A DNA stretch of 11,738 nucleotides from Opitutus sp. (lineage in GTDB: Bacteria; Verrucomicrobiota; Verrucomicrobiae; Opitutales; Opitutaceae). The notes beneath the pieces are model-generated. The model was not told the DNA's origin. It made no database searches and saw nothing but the letters and a program-made list of their open reading frames with translations. Position numbers and translations under genes: made by a program. The stretch is taken from positions 1-11,738 of the forward strand of contig SIBR01000057.1 in assembly GCA_009695065.1 (NCBI GenBank), written 5' to 3'. The stretch's first letter is position 1; the number at the start of each line of letters is the position of its first letter. Shown piece after piece: positions 6,346-11,738 of this stretch.

Positions 6346-8352
6346 CTAATTCGAACCTTTGCCGGCCGCCGCCTTCTTGTTGTTGAAGAGCATGTACCTG
6401 GCCGTCTGGTAAAACGCGTTGGCCAGCGCATGCAGGTCCTCCCTAGGCGCGGGCAGTGGAGCGGGCGGCGGCACGCCAAAATCGGCCCACACCAGCTCCG
6501 GCCGACTGCCGTCATTTCCGTGCCGCGCGAAATACGGCAGCTTCACCGCGCCGACCCACTTGTTGTGCTGTTCGACGATGAACGCGACGTTGCTCCGACC
6601 GCCATCGATCGCCAACTGCTTCCGCAGATCGCGCCCGAGCGTCGTGTTGCGATAGGGCAGGTTCACGATGCCCGCCACCGTCGGCAGGATGTCGATCTGC
6701 GACGCAATGGCATGCACCCGCTGGGGCGGCAGGAATTTCGGGCCGTAGAAGAGCAACGGCACATGAAAGGACGTCAGGTCGTTTTCGGTCCACGCCGGGG
6801 GAAACATCGTGCCGGCGTTCCCGCCGATGCCGTGATCGCCCACGAACACGAAAATCGTGTTCTCGAAATACGGCGACGCCCGCGCTGCCTCGAAGAATTT
6901 CTTGAAGGAGTAGTCGGTGTAGCGAAACGCGTTGAACTCATCCAGCGACTCGAAACCGCCGCGCTTCAGGGCGTCGACCGGAACGTCCAGCTTCGTGAAC
7001 TCCCCGAGATCCTCCTTGGGAATAGTGTAGGGCCGGTGATTGTCGGCCGTCTGGATCACGGCGAAAAACGGCTTGGCCTGCGCCCGCAGCACCTTGTTGG
7101 CCTCGAGAAACACGTTCTTGTCGCTGATGCCCCAGACATCGATTCGCGGCGCCTCGTAGCTGTCCTCCTCGTAGAGATGCAGGCCCTCGATGTTGTTCGT
7201 GAGCAGTCCGCGGATGTTCGCCCAGCTCGAGCTGCCGCCGATGAAGTAGAATTTTTCGTACCCGGCGAAATCGTTGATGATCGTGTGCTGATCCACGATG
7301 GCGGGATTGCGGCTGGCGGTCTCCACCGGCTCCACATCCGGAATGCCCGTGATCGTCGCCCAGACCCCCCGCGCCGTGCCGATGTGCGGGGTGAAGCAGT
7401 TGTCGAAAAACAATCCCTGCCGGGAGAGGTCGTTGAAGAACGGCGTCGGATCGAGCGGGTTGCCCCACATCGAGCTCTTGTAGGCGCTGAAGGATTCGCA
7501 AATCACCACGACGACATTCGGCCGGCCGGCGGGGCCCGCGGCCGACGGCGCGACGATGCGCGCAAACGCCAGCCGCTCCGCGTCGAGCGCCGTCACCCCG
7601 AGATACGCGGCCAGCCGCGGATAGACTTTCCGCACTTCGGCCGCGTCGAAGCCGGACGACCGGAAATCGAGCGAGCTGAGGAACGACTGCACCGGATTGA
7701 GCGAGAGATTGGCGAGGGCGTCGTTGCGCAGGTTGAACGCATCGCTCCAGCGCAGGGGATACTGGCCGGCCCGGCCCCAGATCCCCAGCAGGCAGCTGAC
7801 CACGGCCGCGGTGAACCAGGCCACGCGCACCCGCTTGCGCGGGGAGACGCGGGCGGTCCCGACGCGCCGATGCAGCAACACGATCACCCCCATGCAGCCC
7901 GCCAGCCCCGCCAGCAGCCCGAGCGAAATCCACCCCGCGGGATACGACTGCCACACCATCCCGGCGGAGATTTTCGCGTCCCGGAGAAAACCCAGAACCG
8001 ACGCGTTCAACCGCTGGTTCAGGTAGCGGTAGTGCAAAAAATCGCTCACATAGAAGACGAGCAGGAACGCGCTGAATCCACCGAGCAGCGCGAACCAAAA
8101 TCGCCGGCCAAACGGGGCGGCAAAGGCGTCGAGAAATGAAAAACTGCCCAGGACCAGCAGCGGCAGCATCGCGCTGGCGACCACCCGCACGTCAAAGCGC
8201 AACCCCAGCCAGAAAGCGGGCTCCGCGTCGGCGAACGGCACGAGTTCGCGGCTGAAGGCGAGGTACGCGCCGAGCCGCAGCAGCGTCATGACCAGCACGA
8301 AGAAAAGTCCCAGCGAGACGATCCACCGAATCAAACGAGGTGCCTGCAGCAT
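6346..8352 (-). CDS. LTA synthase-like phosphoglycerol transferase (sulfatase superfamily)
   Basis: The 668-residue enzyme has the LtaS architecture: five N-terminal helices (within about 8-195), a linker, then a periplasmic sulfatase-fold domain. The metal and catalytic residues of that family are visible: Glu286 (VVICESF), the nucleophile Thr326 in GTARG, His439 in TADNHRPY, and Asp506-His507 in VGDHG. Trp377 and Arg381 in SSSWANIR may correspond to the glycerol-phosphate binding residues. LtaS-type enzymes transfer glycerol phosphate from phosphatidylglycerol. In Gram-negative bacteria relatives modify periplasmic glucans or regulate lipopolysaccharide, so the acceptor is unknown here. I chose ATG 8352 (MLQAPRL), right before the first helix; a GTG at 8379 would add nine residues and neither has a clear Shine-Dalgarno. 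It is first in the three-gene operon. Confidence 0.9.
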   Translation of the reverse strand: MLQAPRLIRWIVSLGLFFVLVMTLLRLGAYLAFSRELVPFADAEPAFWLGLRFDVRVVASAMLPLLVLGSFSFLDAFAAPFGRRFWFALLGGFSAFLLVFYVSDFLHYRYLNQRLNASVLGFLRDAKISAGMVWQSYPAGWISLGLLAGLAGCMGVIVLLHRRVGTARVSPRKRVRVAWFTAAVVSCLLGIWGRAGQYPLRWSDAFNLRNDALANLSLNPVQSFLSSLDFRSSGFDAAEVRKVYPRLAAYLGVTALDAERLAFARIVAPSAAGPAGRPNVVVVICESFSAYKSSMWGNPLDPTPFFNDLSRQGLFFDNCFTPHIGTARGVWATITGIPDVEPVETASRNPAIVDQHTIINDFAGYEKFYFIGGSSSWANIRGLLTNNIEGLHLYEEDSYEAPRIDVWGISDKNVFLEANKVLRAQAKPFFAVIQTADNHRPYTIPKEDLGEFTKLDVPVDALKRGGFESLDEFNAFRYTDYSFKKFFEAARASPYFENTIFVFVGDHGIGGNAGTMFPPAWTENDLTSFHVPLLFYGPKFLPPQRVHAIASQIDILPTVAGIVNLPYRNTTLGRDLRKQLAIDGGRSNVAFIVEQHNKWVGAVKLPYFARHGNDGSRPELVWADFGVPPPAPLPAPREDLHALANAFYQTARYMLFNNKKAAAGKGSN

Positions 8353-8583
8353 GTAGGTTTTAGAATCTTCGCCGACCACGGGAGAGTTTTTTACCTATGG
8401 CCCGCCCCGGAAGAACCGCAAGGTTCATCGGGCGCAGATTCGAATTCGAGCGTCCGGCCGTAGCCCGGTTCGAGAGAAGCGGGACTGGTTCGGTTCTCAC
8501 CGCCAACCTGCCAGCACATCCCCTCGCCCGACGCGAAAAAAATCCCGCATTGCTCCACAGACAAAAACAAATAACTCGCCCTT
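8353..8583. promoter_or_regulatory. Divergent intergenic region
   Basis: These 231 bases separate the minus-strand envelope operon from the plus-strand sulfatase, so promoters for both must lie here. No convincing -35/-10 pair could be picked. TTGCTC near 8550 with TAACTC about 16 bases on is a weak candidate for the sulfatase and would give an almost leaderless mRNA. The middle is taken up by repeat copy D. The sulfatase ATG has no Shine-Dalgarno. Confidence 0.4.
8459..8514 (+). repeat. REP-like palindromic repeat, copy D
   Basis: TAGCCCGGTTCGAGAGAAGC begins at 8461. CCCG.TTC (8464-8471) pairs with GAA.CGGG (8476-8483) around a GAGA loop, with one G-G mismatch. The tail continues as GGGACTGGTTCGGTTCTCAC and then CCGCCAACC, aligned with the tail of copy C. 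Unlike the others it lies between divergent genes, which argues against a pure terminator role for the family. Confidence 0.65.
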
Positions 8584-10095
8584 ATGTCCCCCACCCGCCT
8601 GCTGCGTTGGTTTTTTCTCGGTGCCCTCACCGCCATGTCCGCCCGCGCGGCCCAACCCCCGCGGCCCAACATCATCTTTGTCCTCTCCGACGATCAGGGC
8701 TACGGCGACATCTCCGCGCACGGCAACCCGATCCTCCGGACGCCAAATCTCGACCGACTGCACGACGAAAGCGTGCGCTTCACCGACTTTCACGTCAGCC
8801 CCACGTGTTCGCCGACCCGCAGCACCCTCTTCACGGGCCGGCACGAATTCAAGAACGGCATCACCCACACCATTTTCGAACGCGAGCGGCTCACGCTCAA
8901 GGGCACCACCCTCGCGCAGGTTCTCCAGCAGGCCGGCTACCAGACCGGCATTTTCGGCAAATGGCATCTCGGCGACGAACCGGAGTACCAACCGGGCCGC
9001 CGCGGCTTCGACGAGGTGTTCATCCACGGCGGCGGTGGCATCGGGCAGATTTACCCGGGCTCCTGCGGCGACGCGCCGGGCAACATGTATTCCGATCCCG
9101 TGATCCGACACAACGGCACGTTCGAAAAAACCAAGGGCTACTGCACCGACGTTTTCTTTGCCCAGGCGTCGAAATGGATTGACGCCGCCCGCGGCCGGCA
9201 GCCGTTCTTTGCCTACATCGCGCTCAACGCCCCGCACTCGCCGCTCCAGGTTCGCCCCGAGGACGAGGCCCGCTACACGGGCAAAGTGCCCGACGCCACC
9301 ACCGCCAAATACTTCGGCATGGTCGCCAACCTCGACGACAACGTCGGCCGCCTCATGGCCCAGCTCCGCGCCTGGGGCATTGAACGCGACACGCTCGTCA
9401 TTTTCATGAACGACAACGGCGGCACGGGCGGAGTACGGGTGTTCAACGCCGGGATGCGGGCGCAAAAGGGCACGCCGTGGCTCGGCGGTACGCGCGCGGC
9501 GTCGTTCTGGCATTGGCCGGCGCGCTTCCAGCCCGCGGACGTGACCGCGCTCGCGGCGGGCATCGATTTCTTTCCCACCATCGCCGAGCTCGCCGGCGGA
9601 AGGCTTGCCGGAGCCGTCGCCGAACAAGTCGAGGGCCGCAGCCTCGCGCCGCTGCTCACCAACCCCAAGGCGGCCTGGCCGGAGCGCACGCTCTTCACCC
9701 ACGTCGGCCGCTGGCCGCGTTTCTCGGAACCCGACGCCGCCAAGTTCACCAACTGCGCCGTCCGCACGCCGCGCTGGCATCTCGTCTCGATCCAGGGCGG
9801 CGCGCGACCCGCGTGGGAGTTGTACGATGTCATCGCCGATCCTGGGGAAAGGACGGATGTGGCGGCGGGCCACACCGACGTCGTGGCCCGCCTGCGCACC
9901 GAATACGATGTCTGGTGGAAGTCCGCCCGGCCGCTGATGGTGAACGAGCAAGCGGTGGGTCCCCGGCTCAATCCGTTCAAGGAGGACTATTGGAAACAAT
10001 TCGGCGGCGGGCCGACCGAGCAGGAACTCTACATCATGGAACCTCAGCACCGGGAAATTCCCACCGCCAAGGGGGCCAAGGCTTCGGGCGGATAG
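8584..10095 (+). CDS. Secreted arylsulfatase-type sulfatase
   Basis: The 503-residue product starts with a signal peptide (basic start, hydrophobic 7-18, cleavage probably after the ARA at 20-22). It is a type I sulfatase that removes sulfate esters, most likely from a polysaccharide. The metal-binding Asp36-Asp37 (LSDDQGYGD) is followed by the formylglycine motif at Cys75 in CSPTRSTLFTGR, then Lys126 and His128 in FGKWHLG, His218 in NAPHSP, Asp277-Asn278 in MNDNGG and Lys295. The active site is therefore complete. Cys75 must be converted to formylglycine by a maturase, and none is encoded here. A C-terminal subdomain includes LYDVIADPGERTDVAAG, typical of the family. Regulator and TonB-receptor genes downstream fit a polysaccharide-use locus. 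The specific substrate cannot be read from the sequence. Confidence 0.94.
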   Translation: MSPTRLLRWFFLGALTAMSARAAQPPRPNIIFVLSDDQGYGDISAHGNPILRTPNLDRLHDESVRFTDFHVSPTCSPTRSTLFTGRHEFKNGITHTIFERERLTLKGTTLAQVLQQAGYQTGIFGKWHLGDEPEYQPGRRGFDEVFIHGGGGIGQIYPGSCGDAPGNMYSDPVIRHNGTFEKTKGYCTDVFFAQASKWIDAARGRQPFFAYIALNAPHSPLQVRPEDEARYTGKVPDATTAKYFGMVANLDDNVGRLMAQLRAWGIERDTLVIFMNDNGGTGGVRVFNAGMRAQKGTPWLGGTRAASFWHWPARFQPADVTALAAGIDFFPTIAELAGGRLAGAVAEQVEGRSLAPLLTNPKAAWPERTLFTHVGRWPRFSEPDAAKFTNCAVRTPRWHLVSIQGGARPAWELYDVIADPGERTDVAAGHTDVVARLRTEYDVWWKSARPLMVNEQAVGPRLNPFKEDYWKQFGGGPTEQELYIMEPQHREIPTAKGAKASGG

Positions 10096-10132
10096 ATGAG
10101 CGCGGGTTCACGCTGACGCCGGGGACTGACTT

Positions 10133-10184
10133 TCGCAGCCGGAACGGGGGGCGGGCGGCGCCACGGCTGCGATTAATCTGTTTT
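10133..10184 (+). terminator. Probable intrinsic terminator of the sulfatase gene
   Basis: TCGCAGCCG (10133-10141) pairs perfectly with CGGCTGCGA (10164-10172). The 22-base loop is GC-rich, and the stem is followed by TTAATCTGTTTT (10173-10184). It begins 38 bases after the sulfatase stop. The loop is longer than usual, but the stem and the T-rich tail support a terminator. Confidence 0.6.
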
Positions 10185-10206
10185 CAGACGAAAGCCCGGG
10201 CGGAAA

Positions 10207-10256
10207 GGGATGGAAGTCATCGGGGAAAACCCCGGCGAAAACCGTGCTTCCAGCCC
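10207..10256. other. Nested stem-loop, function unknown
   Basis: An outer stem pairs GGG and TGGAAG (10207-10216) with CTTCCA and CCC (10247-10256), with one A-G mismatch. Inside, CGGGG/CCCCG (10221-10225/10230-10234) closes an AAAA loop. No T-tract follows. It could be a second stop signal, a repeat or a structured part of an RNA leading into the regulator region. Confidence 0.4.
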
Positions 10257-10293
10257 CGGCGACCGGTCGGTGCTTGCTGCTTGACTATCGCTT

Positions 10294-10309
10294 ACCTGAT
10301 ATATCAGGT
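10294..10309. promoter_or_regulatory. Perfect 16-bp palindromic operator candidate
   Basis: ACCTGATATATCAGGT is a perfect palindrome in an AT-rich patch 155 bases upstream of the regulator start. TTGACT at 10281-10286 just upstream could be a -35 box, which would put the palindrome over the core promoter. Dimeric GntR/FCD regulators commonly bind such palindromes and autoregulate. The arm with its flank, TATCACCTGA read on the minus strand (10304-10313), recurs exactly in front of the TonB receptor at 11210-11219. Confidence 0.55.
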
Positions 10310-10463
10310 GATAAGCTGTATCGCCGCGACACGACCGCCGATCTCCCGGACGATTGCCACCCGCCCACCTCTTCACCTTTCGACCACACCTGAGCAGTGC
10401 TTGGGAAGCCATGATGCCCCGGTCCCGACCCAAGCCCGGCTGCCTCCGCCCGAGCCTCACCTG

Positions 10464-11129
10464 ATGCCCAACACCTCTTTCCAGTCGCGGCGCTCCGCCG
10501 ATTCTCCGGTTTCGCTGTCGGAGCTGGCCTATGAAAAATTGATGGAGCAACTGCTTTCGAACAAGCTTTCGCCGGGCATGTTGGTGAATCGCCGGAAGTT
10601 TGCCCTAGACCTGAAAATGAGTGTGGCGCCGGTCCTGGAGGCGATTGTCCAACTGGAGGCCGAAGGATTCTTGCGGTCTGTCCCTCGGAAAGGCACTCTG
10701 GTCCGCAGCGTTGATTTCAAGCTGTTTCGCGGACAACTACTGATGCGGGAAGCGTTGGAATGCGAGGCAGCACGCTACTATTGTGGTGAACCAATCGCCA
10801 AGGCGACCCACCTTAAGAAGCTGGCAATGGATGCTGACGCGGGCGAACAAAAATCGTTCGTTGAACTCTGGAAAGCTGAATCAGCGTTTCACCTGGCTGT
10901 AATGGAGCTGATCAATTGCGCAGTCCTGGTTGAGGCGTACAAGAAGGTGATGCAGCGAAAGCTTTTTGTCTCCGTTAACCTGATGCTCGGCGGCGAAGCC
11001 TTCACCGGCGGCAACCACGTCACGTTGATTCGGGAACTGCGCAACCCTGATCCCGATCGGGCAGAAAAGCTGATTCGGGCGCATCTGCGGTTCAATAAGG
11101 ACCGGCTATTTTCCGCTCCTTTCGTCTAA
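10464..11129 (+). CDS. GntR-family transcriptional regulator with FCD domain
   Basis: The 221-residue protein has an N-terminal winged helix-turn-helix (about 16-82). SLSELAYEKLMEQLLSNKL leads into APVLEAIVQLEAEGFL and the wing VPRKGTLVRSV, a clear GntR pattern. The C-terminal half is a helical FCD (FadR-like) effector domain with likely metal or ligand residues Glu139, His143 (ESAFH), His185 and His207; the first position is usually Asp. Such proteins usually repress sugar-acid or carbohydrate uptake genes and are released by a metabolite. I start at ATG 10464, where similarity begins; the frame is open far upstream, but only as a by-product of GC-rich sulfatase DNA. Hand counts give 47% GC at 10861-10920 against 77% in the sulfatase at 9481-9540. 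It lies between the sulfatase and TonB-receptor genes. Confidence 0.88.
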   Translation: MPNTSFQSRRSADSPVSLSELAYEKLMEQLLSNKLSPGMLVNRRKFALDLKMSVAPVLEAIVQLEAEGFLRSVPRKGTLVRSVDFKLFRGQLLMREALECEAARYYCGEPIAKATHLKKLAMDADAGEQKSFVELWKAESAFHLAVMELINCAVLVEAYKKVMQRKLFVSVNLMLGGEAFTGGNHVTLIRELRNPDPDRAEKLIRAHLRFNKDRLFSAPFV

Positions 11130-11186
11130 GTCGCCGGAGCACTTCGGAATTCTCCTTTTCAGGAAAAATTGAGAGGGCTGCACATT

Positions 11187-11225
11187 TTGCACTTGGCAAA
11201 TCTCTGAAATATCACCTGACATGTA
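11187..11225 (+). promoter_or_regulatory. Promoter with overlapping operator half-site for the TonB receptor
   Basis: TTGCAC (11187-11192) and TATCAC (11210-11215) are 17 bases apart and each matches the sigma70 consensus at 4 of 6 positions. The -10 is part of TATCACCTGA (11210-11219), identical to the minus strand of 10304-10313 next to the regulator. Agreement continues as AT.T.A, so 14 of 17 bases match. The right half of the palindrome is degenerate here. Binding at this site would block the -10 box directly, consistent with repression by the adjacent GntR protein. Confidence 0.45.
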
Positions 11226-11247
11226 ACATAGTTTAGCTTTCCACCCC

Positions 11248-11277
11248 ATGCTTTCCCAACCACGCGTTCTCGCATGA
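11248..11277 (+). other. Possible 9-codon upstream ORF overlapping the receptor start
   Basis: ATG 11248 opens MLSQPRVLA and ends in a TGA at 11275-11277, which overlaps the receptor ATG at 11274 as ATGA. Neither start has a Shine-Dalgarno. If translated, it could feed ribosomes to the receptor start by coupling. So short a frame can easily arise by chance. Confidence 0.2.
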
Positions 11278-11738
11278 CCAATATTTGTAGACTCTTGCCG
11301 GTCCTGCCGCGGCGCTATGGCCGCCGCCTGTTCCTCGCCGTGTTGTTTCCTGCGATGTCCCTTTTTCTGCCGGCGCAGCCGATCGGCGGTGCCGGCGCGA
11401 TCGCCGGCCGGGTGTTCAATCCCGTCGCCAAGGAATATGTGTTCAATGCGGAGGTTCGCCTCGAGGGCACCAACCGCGTGACCTTTACGGGCACCGACGG
11501 CTCCTACCGGCTGCCCAATGTCCCGGAGGGCCCGGCGCGGGTCACCGTGCATTACACCGGGTACGCCAATGCGACGGCCACGGTGGCCGTCGAGGCCGGC
11601 CGGCAGGCGTTGCAGAACTTCGATCTGGTGTCCACGGAGACGGACGAGCGCGGGCCGCTGAAGATGGACGCGTTCACGGTCGCGACGCAGCGCGAGGGCA
11701 ACGCCCAGGCGATCATGGACCAGCGGGCGTCGCTCAAT
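11274..11738 (+). CDS. TonB-dependent outer-membrane receptor, N-terminal part (cut by window end)
   Basis: The first 155 residues are present and the frame is open to the last base. A basic start and hydrophobic stretch (about 16-33, RRLFLAVLFPAMSLFL) form a signal peptide, with cleavage near AQP. Then comes a carboxypeptidase-regulatory-like beta domain (about 41-120) with GAIAGRVFNP, GTDGSYRLPNVPEG and YTGYANATATV, as at the head of SusC-like and verrucomicrobial receptors. LKMDAFTVATQREGNAQAI (about 129-147) is the probable TonB-box to plug transition. Full-length members of this type are usually around 900-1100 residues, so most of the plug and barrel lie beyond the window. It should import a ligand across the outer membrane, plausibly an oligosaccharide released by enzymes such as the sulfatase. 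The adjacent regulator and shared operator support local control. Confidence 0.88.
   Translation, partial: MTNICRLLPVLPRRYGRRLFLAVLFPAMSLFLPAQPIGGAGAIAGRVFNPVAKEYVFNAEVRLEGTNRVTFTGTDGSYRLPNVPEGPARVTVHYTGYANATATVAVEAGRQALQNFDLVSTETDERGPLKMDAFTVATQREGNAQAIMDQRASLN

Noticed and set aside
6342..6515. 58-residue N-terminal extension of the sialidase-like protein
   Set aside because: It lies inside the 3' end of the upstream gene, whereas ATG 6341 sits four bases after that gene's stop.
6430..8139. 569-codon plus-strand frame opposite the LTA-synthase-like gene
   Set aside because: It is antisense to a gene with all family catalytic residues, and its own product is low-complexity and Arg-rich.
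8497..10050. 517-codon minus-strand frame opposite the sulfatase
   Set aside because: The plus strand carries a signal peptide and a complete sulfatase active site. The minus product has no recognisable domain.
9477..10463. Upstream extension of the regulator frame into the sulfatase gene
   Set aside because: The frame is open by chance in GC-rich DNA. Regulator similarity starts at 10464 and a terminator-like hairpin lies between.

Overview
The window looks like part of a high-GC chromosome from a Gram-negative polysaccharide degrader, most likely Verrucomicrobiota of the Opitutaceae type (Opitutus/Lacunisphaera-like). This is an inference. It rests on the TonB-receptor N-terminus (a carboxypeptidase-regulatory-like repeat followed by a QREGNAQA-type plug start), the secreted Cys-type sulfatase, a CE7 esterase, the divergent CdsA signature, and the combination of high GC with few Shine-Dalgarno sites. 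No rRNA, tRNA, CRISPR array or transposase gene is visible.

Left part (1-4377). After about 350 bp without a convincing gene, which contains an imperfect inverted repeat, there is a CE7 acetyl-xylan esterase / cephalosporin-C deacetylase (355-1326, +). It converges on a pterin-4a-carbinolamine dehydratase (1415-1708, -), with a strong hairpin between them. Next comes an envelope-lipid pair, uppS (1863-2615, +) and cdsA (2678-3508, +), making the undecaprenyl carrier lipid and CDP-diacylglycerol. A 458-bp non-coding stretch follows. It starts with two inverted copies of a palindromic repeat and ends at a small acidic protein of unknown function (3967-4377, +).

Middle part (4486-8352, minus strand). 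Three tightly packed genes form an operon read right to left: a membrane-bound LTA-synthase/phosphoglycerol-transferase-like enzyme (8352-6346), a membrane-anchored sialidase-like Asp-box protein (6341-5103) and a small polytopic membrane protein (5106-4486). The first junction has 4 bp between genes and the second is a 4-bp ATGA overlap. I read this as an uncharacterised cell-envelope glycan module and consider it the best candidate for a new system here.

Right part (8584-11738, plus strand). A secreted arylsulfatase-type sulfatase is divergent from the operon and ends at a terminator-like hairpin. After it come a GntR/FCD-family regulator with visibly lower GC and the first 155 codons of a TonB-dependent outer-membrane receptor that runs off the window. 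A perfect 16-bp palindrome lies upstream of the regulator. Its 10-base arm-plus-flank recurs over a predicted -10 box in front of the receptor, suggesting a small regulon in which the regulator controls itself and receptor-mediated uptake.

A dispersed palindromic repeat (four copies: two inverted behind cdsA, one between convergent genes at 4391-4447, one between divergent genes at 8459-8514) links the otherwise unrelated blocks. It behaves like a REP/BIME family.
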